This document shows, piece after piece, positions 1-7,595 of a stretch of DNA of 64,000 bases. The notes below the pieces were generated by a model. The model was given only the letters and a program-made list of their open reading frames with translations, searched no databases and was not told the DNA's origin. This DNA comes from Actinoplanes oryzae (lineage in GTDB: Bacteria > Actinomycetota > Actinomycetes > Mycobacteriales > Micromonosporaceae), in contig NZ_JAUQWH010000025.1 in NCBI RefSeq assembly GCF_030757795.1, positions 1-64,000 on the forward strand, read 5' to 3'. The position numbers were made by a program, and so were the translations under genes. Numbering within the stretch: position 1 is the stretch's first letter; every line of letters begins with the position of its first letter.

Positions 1-151
1 CCACCGGCGGGACCAGCCAGCCGGTCAGCTCCGGGCCGACGGGACCGGTGAGGAAGGCGAGCGCCAGCCAGGCGACGGCCGCGGCGGCCAGCGATCCGGA
101 GATCACGAGCAGCCGGCGGTCCCACCCGGCAGCGCGGGGCTCGCGGTCCAT
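1..151 (-). CDS. N-terminal part of a membrane protein (runs off left edge)
   Basis: The gene starts with ATG at 151 on the minus strand, 8 bases after a clear GGAGGAAAGG ribosome binding site, and stays open to the window edge (50 codons). The visible protein has a short charged start (MDREPRAAGWDRR) followed by one hydrophobic helix (about residues 14-34, LLVISGSLAAAAVAWLALAF). This is a signal anchor or the first membrane segment. The family cannot be named from so short a piece; it is transcribed away from the next gene. Confidence 0.6.
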   Translation of the reverse strand, partial: MDREPRAAGWDRRLLVISGSLAAAAVAWLALAFLTGPVGPELTGWLVPPV

Positions 152-353
152 GGCAGTCCTTTCCTCCGGGTGGCGTTGCCCGCACGATCGGTACTCCCAC
201 GAGCCGGATGAGCATTCCGGAGCGCGCCCTCGGGAGCAAGGGGGTGGCTGCGGGGCTTTTCCGCACCTCGTTCGCACCGCGGGTGAGGCTCATGGCGCCG
301 GGCCGAGCGCCGAAAGGAGGGGTCCCCTGATCCCCCCGACCGCTCGGAGCGTC

Positions 354-689
354 ATGTCCAGCACCACGATCTTCGGCACAGCCTCCCTGCTCACCCTCGC
401 CCTGAGCGGCACCGACACGCTCGAGGTGACGCTGAACCACCCTGCCACCCCGCCGGCCGGATTCGTCGGCTTCTGGCAGAACGCGAACGGCTCGGTGCGC
501 CTGTGCCTGGCCGGGGACGGCTCGTACGAGGGCAGGATCGCCGGGCGCCGCCGTACCGCGAGGGGCACCTACCACCCCGCGGACGGCGGCCTGGTGCTGC
601 GTGACGAAACGGGGCTGCGTACCCCTGTCACCAGGGCCGCGGACGGCCTGGAGATGGCCGGTCACCAGCTCTTCCGGGTGGGTCGCTAA
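354..689 (+). CDS. Small protein with Atu4866-like beta domain
   Basis: A 111-residue protein of unknown function. The C-terminal 70 residues (GFWQNANGSVRLCLAGDGSYEG ... followed by RGTY, then ETG, then a closing hydrophobic strand) have the rhythm of small lipocalin-like Atu4866/DUF domains, in which a substrate or default state is compared by short strands; this match is from memory of the pattern only. The first 20 residues are mildly hydrophobic but lack basic residues, so export is unclear. A strong AAGGAGG lies at 314-320, which would better fit an in-frame CTG at 327; the ATG at 354 has only GGAG 4 bases ahead. The start is therefore uncertain. Confidence 0.55.
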   Translation: MSSTTIFGTASLLTLALSGTDTLEVTLNHPATPPAGFVGFWQNANGSVRLCLAGDGSYEGRIAGRRRTARGTYHPADGGLVLRDETGLRTPVTRAADGLEMAGHQLFRVGR

Positions 690-721
690 GCGCCGGCCCG
701 GTCGCTGCCGAATCGCAAGGC

Positions 722-1288
722 ATGCGGTTCCTCGCGCTGCTGCTGCTCGCCGTCCCGCTGCTGGCCGGCGGATGCAGCGCACTCGGGCTCGGCTCCGGAG
801 CGGGCACGCCCGGCTCGGCGGCGAGCGCGACACCCACCCCCGGCACCCCTTGGATCGTGTACGACCAGGGCAGCCCGACACCCAGCCCCAAGGTCACCTT
901 CACCGGGGCCTCCCGCTCCCCGGTGCTGCCCCCGGTCTCGTTCCTGCCGGTGGACCCCGCGTGCGCCAAGAGCTGGACGGTCAACCCGGTGCTGATCCCG
1001 ATGGAGGTAACCCCGGGCAAGGGCAGCCTCAAGGTGACCTGGCCGCGGCAGTTCAACTCCGACTACCGCATCACCGCCGTCAAGCAGCCGCTGGTCTCGG
1101 GCAACCAGCCCGCCTACCAGTGGCAGAACGTGCCGGCCGCCACGGGCTGCACGGTCACCGCCACGATCAGCGGGCTGCAGTCGGGGGTGCCGTACGTGGT
1201 GTGGCTCGACGCCCCCAACACCGGTTACGAGCCGGACGGGACGCGGCATCCGTACAGCGGGAAGTCCGGGGTTGTCTATCCGCAGTGA
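722..1288 (+). CDS. Secreted lipoprotein with fibronectin-III-like domain
   Basis: 188 residues. The N terminus is a lipoprotein signal peptide: MRFLALLLLAVPLLAGGC, with lipobox LAGGC and the lipidated cysteine at residue 18. A Ser/Gly/Thr/Pro-rich linker (about 19-60) leads to a beta-rich C-terminal domain (about 75-188) with the strand pattern of a fibronectin type III fold (KVTWP ... YRITAV ... ISGLQSGVPYVVWLDA). It should sit on the outer face of the membrane. It begins 32 bases after the preceding gene and could be co-transcribed with it. No enzymatic motif is visible; a binding or structural role is likely but unproven. Confidence 0.72.
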   Translation: MRFLALLLLAVPLLAGGCSALGLGSGAGTPGSAASATPTPGTPWIVYDQGSPTPSPKVTFTGASRSPVLPPVSFLPVDPACAKSWTVNPVLIPMEVTPGKGSLKVTWPRQFNSDYRITAVKQPLVSGNQPAYQWQNVPAATGCTVTATISGLQSGVPYVVWLDAPNTGYEPDGTRHPYSGKSGVVYPQ

Positions 1289-1294
1289 GCGGAA

Positions 1295-1329
1295 CCGGCC
1301 CCGGAGACCTTGCGGTGCTCCGGAGCCGG
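1295..1329. terminator. Hairpin between convergent genes
   Basis: The 12-base arms CCGGCCCCGGAG (1295-1306) and CTCCGGAGCCGG (1318-1329) pair with a single mismatch across an 11-base loop. It lies 6 bases after the lipoprotein stop and before the stop of the convergent beta-helix gene, so it can serve both. No T-run follows, as is usual at this GC content. Confidence 0.55.
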
Positions 1330-1379
1330 GCCTGATGTGCGCTTGAGGTGGGGCTTGCAGACTTGAGTGGTCGCCGGGA

Positions 1380-3674
1380 TCAGGGGGCTGTCACGGTGGC
1401 GGCGGCGGAATTCTCGGCGGTGTCGGTGCGGTAGGCGACGACCTGGTAGGTGCCGGTCAGACCGGCCGGGACGGTGAACTGCTCGGTGGCCGTGCCGGCC
1501 ACGAGGCCGAGCCGGTCGAGCAGGTGCGACTCGCCGACGACGGTGTTCTCGACCATGACGAACGCCTGGACCGAGACCGCACCGGCCGGGGCGGCCGCCG
1601 AGAAGGCGCTGGTCATCCAGCCGGTGGTGGCGTCGACCGTCGAGGCGTTCGAGCTGGCCAGGCGGGTGACCTTGCCGCTCGAATCGGTGAAGGCGAGGCC
1701 GGCGCGGACCCGGCGGGCGGTGCTGCCGGCCTGGAAGCTGGCGACCGAGGTGTAGGTCTGGCCGGCGACCGGCGTGACCTTCCTGCTGTACGTGCTGATC
1801 TGTCCCGCGGTCGCGGCGGTCAGCTGCAGCGACGCGCCGCTGTTGGCGCCGGCCGCGGTGCTGCGGGCGACCTTCGTGCCCGAGCCGCCCGCGGTCCAGC
1901 CGGCCAGGCCCGCCGCGGTGTTCTCGAGGCCGGACGCGTCGGCGTCGAGCAGGTTGCCCGGGATCTCGGTGCTGCCCACCGGCAGGGTCGCGACGGGCAG
2001 GCCGTTGTTGTAGATCTTGTAGCCCGCGACGGCGTTCCCCGAGGCGTACGTCTCGTCCCAGGTGATCGTGTCCCCGGCGGCGGTCAGGTTGCCCGGCGTC
2101 TCCGGGGCGTTCGCGGCGGTACGCACGGCCGAGCCGATGACGCCGCTCGTCGTGTTGCCGGTCACCGTCGTGTAGGTCGGCTTGGCGCTGCCCTTGCGGA
2201 CGCCGAGCTGGACGCCGTACCAGGTGGTGGGGTGGGCCTGGTCGTCGATGATCGTGTTGCCGGAGATGACATCCTTGGCGCCGACCGAGAGGCCGATGCC
2301 GGACGTGTCGAAGTAGCCCGCGCCCGTGCTGTACGCCGTCGAGCCACCGAAGCCCGCGTCGACGATCCGGTTGCCGGTGATCGTGTCCGCGGCGTTCTTG
2401 GTGCCGGTCATGCCGTAGACGATGATGCCGGTCTCACCCGAGCGCTCGATCACGTTGTCCCGCACGACGTTGTTGCCGCCGGCCCGCACGACGTGGTCGG
2501 TGTCCACGCTGCTGAAGTCGTCCCAGCCACCGAGCGTGCCCGTGGTGCCGTCCGCGTCGGTGTAGTCGTCGTACGCCACCGCGACGCCGACCGTGTGCGA
2601 GTCGAGGATCGTGTTGCCCGTGACGACCATGTCGCGCGGGTTCGTGACGTCCTTGTTGTTGCCGGTGTGCGCGTAGCCGGCGTTGCTCTTGAGGACGATG
2701 TGCGAGCCCTCGAGCGTGTTCCCGCTGACCGTGCCGCCGACGACGCCCTCGAAGTACATGTTGCCGTACTCGTCGACCCCGCGCGCCTTGGCGACAGCGG
2801 GCGTCGTGCGGACGATGTTGCCGCGGACGACCGTACGGATGGCGTTGGTGAAGTCGAAGCTGTTGCCGTTGATCGTCGCGTCGAACTGGTTGTTCTCGAT
2901 CACCGTGCCGTCGTTGCGGCCGCCGCCACCGATGTTGTCCTCGTCGCCCGACTCGGCGCCGCCCCGGTTGTCCCAGCGGTTGTCGACGATCCGCACGCCG
3001 GTCGCGTAGTTGATCCACAGCTTGAAGTACTCGAGGTTGGTGAAGCGCACCTGGCGTACGGTCCAGCGGTCCCCGGCCGAGATGCCGCCGGCGGTGTTCG
3101 TGCTGGCCCCGAGCGTGGTCCGGAAGTCGCACAGCTCGCCCGGGCGGCCCGGCATGGTCGCGTCGTCGAAGTCGCCGGCGCCGGTGCGGCAGTTGCCGTT
3201 GACCGTCAGGTCCGACACCAGGTTGCTGCTGCCGGCGACCTTGTCGTCCGTGGGCCGGACGATGAAGCTGTAGCTCCAGTTCTTCCAGTTCGACGTCGGG
3301 TCCGCGAGCAGGACGGTCTTCGCGATGCCGGCGCCGCGCAGGCTGACGTTCGGAGGCAGGCGCAGCCCCTTGGACAGCTGGTAGGTCCCCTCCTGCAGCG
3401 CGACCGTGGCCGGCGCGACCGCGGCGGCCTTCGTGATCAGCGCGGCGAGCACGGCGTAGTCGTCGGCGGTCCCGCCCTTCGGCGCCGGGGCGGCGAAGCA
3501 GGTCGCGTCGCTCGCGCAGTCGGCGGCGGCCAGCGGCGCGGGGCTCACGGCCGAGGCCAGCGAGTACGCCGGGGCAGCGGCGGCGGTCGCGGCGCTCGCG
3601 GGGGCGGCGAGGGCGACCAGCGCGGCGGGCAGGCTCACGAGGGCCGCGACCACGGCGGGGAAGGACAAGCGCAT
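1380..3674 (-). CDS. Secreted right-handed beta-helix protein with C-terminal CBM-like domain
   Basis: 764 residues. ATG at 3674 follows GGAGTGAGA, and the protein opens with a Sec signal peptide (MRLSFPAVVAALVSLPAALVALAAPASA). From about residue 60 to 520 it shows repeated short strands with N-rich turns (TVSGNTLEG, VIENNQFDA, VVTGNTILDS, TITGNRIVDAG, VISGNTIID), the signature of a pectate-lyase-type parallel beta helix. A C-terminal region of about 180 residues looks like a jelly-roll carbohydrate-binding module plus a short Ig-like end. The family includes polysaccharide lyases and glycosidases; no catalytic residues can be assigned by eye, so the substrate is unknown. A longer frame upstream to 3755 exists but lacks a ribosome site. 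Confidence 0.8.
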   Translation of the reverse strand: MRLSFPAVVAALVSLPAALVALAAPASAATAAAAPAYSLASAVSPAPLAAADCASDATCFAAPAPKGGTADDYAVLAALITKAAAVAPATVALQEGTYQLSKGLRLPPNVSLRGAGIAKTVLLADPTSNWKNWSYSFIVRPTDDKVAGSSNLVSDLTVNGNCRTGAGDFDDATMPGRPGELCDFRTTLGASTNTAGGISAGDRWTVRQVRFTNLEYFKLWINYATGVRIVDNRWDNRGGAESGDEDNIGGGGRNDGTVIENNQFDATINGNSFDFTNAIRTVVRGNIVRTTPAVAKARGVDEYGNMYFEGVVGGTVSGNTLEGSHIVLKSNAGYAHTGNNKDVTNPRDMVVTGNTILDSHTVGVAVAYDDYTDADGTTGTLGGWDDFSSVDTDHVVRAGGNNVVRDNVIERSGETGIIVYGMTGTKNAADTITGNRIVDAGFGGSTAYSTGAGYFDTSGIGLSVGAKDVISGNTIIDDQAHPTTWYGVQLGVRKGSAKPTYTTVTGNTTSGVIGSAVRTAANAPETPGNLTAAGDTITWDETYASGNAVAGYKIYNNGLPVATLPVGSTEIPGNLLDADASGLENTAAGLAGWTAGGSGTKVARSTAAGANSGASLQLTAATAGQISTYSRKVTPVAGQTYTSVASFQAGSTARRVRAGLAFTDSSGKVTRLASSNASTVDATTGWMTSAFSAAAPAGAVSVQAFVMVENTVVGESHLLDRLGLVAGTATEQFTVPAGLTGTYQVVAYRTDTAENSAAATVTAP

Positions 3675-3844
3675 TCTCACTCCGGCTACTTCAGGTGCTG
3701 AGGGGGTGTGATTCGGGTGCAACCGTAAAAGTTCTTCACTTCGGCCCGCCTCCACCGAACAGCCGATAACGGACTTGTCCGACTAGTGCCCAGCGCTCAG
3801 CACGCTCCGTGACGTGGCTTATCTCACCGCCCCGATGAGCGATC

Positions 3845-3857
3845 ACTCAGCGTGAGT
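3845..3857. promoter_or_regulatory. Inverted repeat upstream of XRE gene
   Basis: ACTCA (3845-3849) and TGAGT (3853-3857) form a perfect 5-base inverted repeat 26 bases ahead of the XRE gene's GTG. Antitoxins of this class usually repress themselves, so it is a candidate operator; the short arms make chance possible. Confidence 0.3.
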
Positions 3858-3883
3858 TGTGACATCCGTGCTACGGTTCCGGC

Positions 3884-4243
3884 GTGGGTGCCTTCTGGGA
3901 CGACCTGGCCGAGGATCTGGCGGATCCCCACCTGCGCCGCACCTACGCCGTGGAGTCGGTGCGCCAGGCCACGGTGAGCCGGATCATCGCCCAGCTCGAG
4001 GAGGCCCGCCGAGCCGCCGGCCTCTCGAAGGCCGCCCTCGCCCGCGCCGTCGACACCAACCCCGACGCGCTGCGCCGCCTCCTCACCGCCGGCAACGTCA
4101 ACCCGACCCTGAGCACCGTGGCGGAGCTCGCCGCCGCCCTCGGCCTGCAGCTCGTCCTCGCCCCGCTCCCCGCCGAGGACCGCGCGCACCTCACACCACC
4201 GACCGCGGATTCCGCGCCAGATACTCCTCCCCGAGAGCCCTGA
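3884..4243 (+). CDS. XRE-family HTH protein, antitoxin-like
   Basis: 119 residues starting at GTG 3884, with no good ribosome site, so possibly leaderless. A helix-turn-helix of the XRE/HigA type occupies about residues 35-90: LEEARRAAGLSKAALARAVD, then NPDALRRLLTAG, NPTLSTVAELAAALG, and the typical closing strand LQLVLAPL. Residues 95-119 are a Pro/Thr-rich tail. The likely role is neutralising the HigB-like protein encoded on the opposite strand at 4191-4652 and repressing transcription. The two genes converge and their 3' ends overlap by 53 bases, whereas these partners normally lie in tandem in one operon. A general repressor unrelated to the neighbour remains possible. Confidence 0.75.
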   Translation: MGAFWDDLAEDLADPHLRRTYAVESVRQATVSRIIAQLEEARRAAGLSKAALARAVDTNPDALRRLLTAGNVNPTLSTVAELAAALGLQLVLAPLPAEDRAHLTPPTADSAPDTPPREP

Positions 4244-4652
4244 CCCACCGGTAGTCACCGGGCGCGAACCCGGTCCCGGCCGGCTTGCGCAGCCCGGCCA
4301 CCACCACGAGCCACGGCCGCTCCGCCCCGATCGCCGCCGTGTCGATGAGACAGAAGAGCCGATACTGCATCCGATGCCGCCCGGCGCGCCGAGCCTCGTA
4401 CCACCCGGTCATCTCCCCGTGCATCGCCTCCCAGAACCCACCCCCGGCAAACCGATGCGGCGGCGCGTTGGCCACGGCGGCAAGCGTGGCGCGCAGCTTC
4501 ATGCGCACGGCCGGATCGCACACCCGGAGAAACTCCCGCCCGGGCGCCATCTCCAGCGGATCGTCCTCGACATGGCGCCGAAAGAACTTGATCTCATGAG
4601 CATCGTCGCGGGACGGCCCGGTCCGCACCATGGGCGGTCGTCGAGTAGTCAC
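4191..4652 (-). CDS. HigB/RelE-like toxin-family protein
   Basis: Up to 153 residues from GTG 4652; an in-frame ATG at 4631 would remove seven residues. Features recalled from the actinobacterial HigB/phage-Gp49-like group are present: an N-terminal charged segment (FFRRHVEDDP), the block RFAGGGFWEAMHGEMTGWYE at about residues 67-86, a core strand (RMQYRLFCLID), a hydrophobic strand with LRKP (WLVVVAGLRKPAG), and the end RALGEEYLARNPRS. Such proteins are ribosome-dependent mRNA nucleases or relatives. The probable partner is the convergent XRE gene at 3884-4243. A -10 like TATAAG lies 8 bases before the GTG, suggesting a leaderless transcript. The toxin role is inferred, not shown. Confidence 0.65.
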   Translation of the reverse strand: MTTRRPPMVRTGPSRDDAHEIKFFRRHVEDDPLEMAPGREFLRVCDPAVRMKLRATLAAVANAPPHRFAGGGFWEAMHGEMTGWYEARRAGRHRMQYRLFCLIDTAAIGAERPWLVVVAGLRKPAGTGFAPGDYRWVRALGEEYLARNPRSVV

Positions 4653-4659
4653 TCGTACA

Positions 4660-4678
4660 CTTATACAACGCCAGTTGT
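4660..4678 (-). promoter_or_regulatory. Promoter/operator of the toxin-like gene
   Basis: On the minus strand TATAAG (4665-4660) is a good -10 close to the GTG at 4652. It overlaps the inverted repeat ACAAC (4665-4669)/GTTGT (4674-4678). A second small inverted repeat, GAGT/ACTC, lies at 4643-4654 over the start codon. The overlap of palindrome and -10 suggests repression by a DNA-binding antitoxin. Confidence 0.4.
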
Positions 4679-4794
4679 CTTACGACTAGAAGCAATCTAT
4701 GATTGCGGCATGCGACAGCATCGGATCGCCTTGCGGTGGCGTCATGAGCAGCTGACAGTTATGACAGGCTGTGATGCACCGGAAGGGGGCGAGC

Positions 4795-4860
4795 ATGCGG
4801 CGCCAGGTCATCAACTATGAGCGCCGGAAGACCGATGTGCTCAGGCGGCGCAAAAACTAA
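4795..4860 (+). CDS. Possible 21-residue cationic micropeptide
   Basis: ATG at 4795 follows GGAAGGGGG with 5-base spacing, one of the better ribosome sites in this part of the window. The encoded peptide is MRRQVINYERRKTDVLRRRKN followed by TAA, with nine Arg/Lys. It lies in a 265-base gap between the toxin-like gene and the diguanylate cyclase. It could be a real small protein, a leader, or a remnant of a lost gene end; I recognise no family. The remainder of the gap holds nothing I can assign. Confidence 0.25.
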   Translation: MRRQVINYERRKTDVLRRRKN

Positions 4861-4917
4861 GGCGCGTCTGGCGGATCACGCCGCCGCCGAGCCGGAGTCC
4901 ACCGACATCCACAGACC

Positions 4918-6450
4918 CTAGGCCGCGAGGGTGTTGCGGCCGCTCCATTTGGCGGCGTAGAGGCGGTTGTCGGCGGCCTGGAACAGGTCTTCGCCGGTCA
5001 TGCCCGGGCGCCAGGTGGCGATGCCGACGCTCACCGTCATGTGGACGTCGGCCAGGATGTCGGCTCGGGCGACCGCCGCCCGGATGCGCTCGCCCACCTC
5101 GGCGCCCGCGGCGCCCTCGGCGCGCAGGAAGACCACGAATTCGTCGCCCGCGTAGCGGACCGCCTCGTCCCCCGGGCGGCAGTGGGTTCGCAGGATGGTG
5201 GCCACCGCGCGCAGGGCCCGGTCGCCCGCGCTGTGGGAGTGGGCGTCGTTGACCGCTTTGAAGTGGTCGAGGTCGATGAGGAGGAGGGTGAGCGGGGCGC
5301 TGCCGGCGGGGTCGATGGCGTCGAGGAGGTCGTCGAAGCGGCGGCGGTTGCCGAGGCCGGTCAGGTGGTCGCGGAGGATTTCCTGCTCGGCGCGGTTGCG
5401 GGCGGCTTCGAGCTCCTCGCGCTGGCGGGCCTGGCGGAGCATGGCGAGTCGTTGCAGGCGGAGCCGCCACAGGTCGCGGACCTGGCCCTCGATCGTCTCG
5501 AAGAGGTCCTTGCTGGCGGGGCCGGCGTCCAGGTCGAGGGCGGTCAGGGCGAGCTCGAAGCGGATGATCGGGCGCTCGTCGGGGCGGGCGCCGGCCTCGG
5601 TGAGGTCGCGGGCGGCGATGAGCTCGCGGCGGGCTTCGCGGGGGTAGCCGTGGGCGCGCAGGCTGATGCCCAGGGCCAGGTGGGCCATGCGGGCGTACTG
5701 GTGGGTGCCGCCCTCGCGCAGCTCCATGACGACCGGGCGGGCGAGTTTCTCCGCGATGGTGGTTTCGCCCAGTTTGGCGAGGGCGAGGGCGTGCACGGCG
5801 GTCACGGTGGGGTCGGGGTTGGTCTCCAGCCAGGCCCGGGTCAGCTCGGCGCTGCGCCGCAGCCGGGCGCGGGCCTCGTCGGCTCGGCCCACGTGAGCCA
5901 GGCGGAGCCCCCAGTAGAGCAGCGTCACCGCGTGGACCAGGTCGAAGGACGAGGTGCGGTGGCGCAGATGCTCGTACGCGGCGGCCGCCGTCTCGTAGAG
6001 CTCGGCCGCGGTGGCCGCCTCGGCGAAGGAGCACAGGGCGGAGCGGTGCCGGTCGCCGCCGGGCGGGGTCTCGTTGAGCAGGACACTCGCGCGGGCCAGG
6101 TTGCGCAGGCAGTCGACGTAGTGGCCGCGCAGCATGTGGATGTGGGCGAGGTCGCACAGTGCCTTGGCCCGTTCGGGCGCCGAGCCGGTGGCCTCCAGCA
6201 GGGCCGTGGCCAGGGGGAAGGCGTCGCGCACCCGGCCGAGCGCGAGCAGGGCGTACATCCGGCCCTGCAGCAGGAAGCGGGCCGTCTTGTCGTCGTGCAG
6301 GGAGCGGGCGATCACGAGGTACGCCTCCACCGCCGCGAGCGCCTCGTGCGCCTGGCCCGTGTCGACCAGGTGGTGCACCCGGCGGGCCAGCAGGTGCAGC
6401 GGCCCGTACGCGGTGACGGGCACAGGGAGCCGCGAGATCCAGTCCGCCAT
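4918..6450 (-). CDS. TPR-like sensor diguanylate cyclase (GGDEF)
   Basis: 510 residues from ATG 6450 (MADWISRLPVPV). Residues 1 to about 330 are alpha-helical repeats resembling tetratricopeptides (AHEALAAVEAYL, ALLALGRVRDAFPLA, ALALAKLGETTIAEKLA), a probable protein-interaction or sensory region, then a coiled linker. The C-terminal GGDEF domain (about 345-510) has DHLTGLGNRRRF, the metal-binding DLDHFKAVND, the active site as AGDEF, and an RxxD inhibitory site (RPGD) exactly five residues before it. It should make c-di-GMP from two GTP with product inhibition. No membrane segment is visible, so it is cytoplasmic. It diverges from the surface-protein operon at 6602, sharing a 151-base upstream region. 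Confidence 0.85.
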   Translation of the reverse strand: MADWISRLPVPVTAYGPLHLLARRVHHLVDTGQAHEALAAVEAYLVIARSLHDDKTARFLLQGRMYALLALGRVRDAFPLATALLEATGSAPERAKALCDLAHIHMLRGHYVDCLRNLARASVLLNETPPGGDRHRSALCSFAEAATAAELYETAAAAYEHLRHRTSSFDLVHAVTLLYWGLRLAHVGRADEARARLRRSAELTRAWLETNPDPTVTAVHALALAKLGETTIAEKLARPVVMELREGGTHQYARMAHLALGISLRAHGYPREARRELIAARDLTEAGARPDERPIIRFELALTALDLDAGPASKDLFETIEGQVRDLWRLRLQRLAMLRQARQREELEAARNRAEQEILRDHLTGLGNRRRFDDLLDAIDPAGSAPLTLLLIDLDHFKAVNDAHSHSAGDRALRAVATILRTHCRPGDEAVRYAGDEFVVFLRAEGAAGAEVGERIRAAVARADILADVHMTVSVGIATWRPGMTGEDLFQAADNRLYAAKWSGRNTLAA

Positions 6451-6601
6451 CACCCCAGTATCAGTGGTTGATCCCCGTACGGAATGGCCTGACTTTTCAA
6501 CTTGTCTCTGATTTTCCTCAAGTCGATCTTGCGCCCGTCCGAACCTGCAGGTGAACGGCGGCGGGACGGCCGTTGATCGGGTTTCGACTGGGGAGTGATT
6601 G

Positions 6602-7102
6602 ATGGCCACGAAGCGCAGTGTTCAGCAGCGCCGCCGGAATCGTCGCCGTGCGGCGCTCGTCATGGTGCCGACGGTAGCGGGTGTGTTCGTCGCCGGCACT
6701 GCTTTCGCGTATTGGACCACCTCGGGATCCGGCACCGGCACGAGCACCGCGGGCACCAACACCGCGGTGACCGTGACCGGCGTGGGCGCGACCGGTCTGA
6801 CCCCGGGCGGCACCGCCCAGCCGATCAGCTTCACGATCAACAACCCCGGACCGACGGCGCAGTACATCACCAACGTGGCGGTCAGCATCGCGTCCGTCAC
6901 CAAGGCGGGCGCGGCGCCGGCCGGCCCGTGCACGTCGGCCGACTTCCAGCTCACCCAGCCGAACGGCATCAACCAGGACATCCCGAGCGGCAGCCGCAGC
7001 TTCGACTCCACGCAGGGCGCCAAGATCCAGATGCTGAACAGCAACGACAACCAGGACGGCTGCAAGGGAGCCACGATCAACCTGGCGTTCGCCGCGTCCT
7101 GA
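6602..7102 (+). CDS. Exported protein with SipW/TasA-type signal peptide (subunit 1)
   Basis: 166 residues. ATG 6602 follows GGGGAG. An Arg-rich n-region (about residues 4-16) and a hydrophobic stretch end in FAYWTT followed by SGSGTGT, the signature seen in TasA/CalY-type SipW-dependent exported proteins. The mature part (about 38-166) is an all-beta domain (TPGGTAQPISFTINNPG, YITNVAVSIASV) with two cysteines, GPCTSAD and DGCKGAT, that could form a disulfide. TasA relatives form extracellular fibres; that role is inferred here. It is the first gene of an operon with 7128 and 7592; the second gene is a paralogue. No SipW-type peptidase gene is nearby. Confidence 0.7.
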   Translation: MATKRSVQQRRRNRRRAALVMVPTVAGVFVAGTAFAYWTTSGSGTGTSTAGTNTAVTVTGVGATGLTPGGTAQPISFTINNPGPTAQYITNVAVSIASVTKAGAAPAGPCTSADFQLTQPNGINQDIPSGSRSFDSTQGAKIQMLNSNDNQDGCKGATINLAFAAS

Positions 7103-7127
7103 TCCCCGGTGCGAGAGGAGGGACGAC

Positions 7128-7595
7128 ATGCAGCGAGCCGTGTTCGCCGGCATCGTGCTGTCCCTTCTCGCGTCCGGGGCGGCGTTCGGCTACTGGTCGA
7201 CGGCCGGCGGCGGCACGGGGACGGCCGCCGCGAGCACCCCGAGCCCGCTCACGCTGACGCCGGGCACTCCCGCCGGGCTGCTCTATCCCGGCGGGACGGC
7301 CGACCTCGCCGTCACGATCACCAACCCCAACACGTACGCCGTCCGCGTCCCGCAGCTCGCCCGTGACCCGGCCCAGGGCACGGGCGGCTACGCGGTCGAC
7401 GCGACCCACTCGGCGTGCGGGGTGGGCGCTTTGTCGTACACCACCCAGACCAACGGCGGCAGCGGCTGGACCGTGCCCGCCTCCGGTTCCTTGACCCTGG
7501 CACTGACCGGGGCCTTGTCGCTGTCCAGCAGCGCCGCCAACGCCTGCCAGGGCGCGACCTTCCGCGTCTACCTGGGTACGGGCAGCGGCTTATGA
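7128..7595 (+). CDS. Exported protein with SipW/TasA-type signal peptide (subunit 2)
   Basis: 155 residues from ATG 7128 with GAGGAGGG 6 bases ahead. The N terminus repeats the plan of the preceding protein with a shorter n-region: a hydrophobic stretch ending in FGYWST then AGGGTGT. The mature domain also matches it: TPAGLLYPGGTADLAVTITN parallels the first protein's TPGGTAQ region, and the cysteines lie at HSACGVG and NACQGAT, the second corresponding to GCKGAT. The two are clearly paralogous, probably major and minor subunits of one surface structure. The stop overlaps the ATG of the next gene (ATGA at 7592-7595), indicating translational coupling. Confidence 0.7.
   Translation: MQRAVFAGIVLSLLASGAAFGYWSTAGGGTGTAAASTPSPLTLTPGTPAGLLYPGGTADLAVTITNPNTYAVRVPQLARDPAQGTGGYAVDATHSACGVGALSYTTQTNGGSGWTVPASGSLTLALTGALSLSSSAANACQGATFRVYLGTGSGL

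Noticed and set aside
1524-3701. A 725-codon frame on the strand opposite the beta-helix gene
   Set aside because: High GC leaves third codon positions open on the opposite strand; the product is Arg/Gly/Ala/Val-rich and lacks any domain, while the minus-strand gene has a signal peptide and beta-helix repeats.
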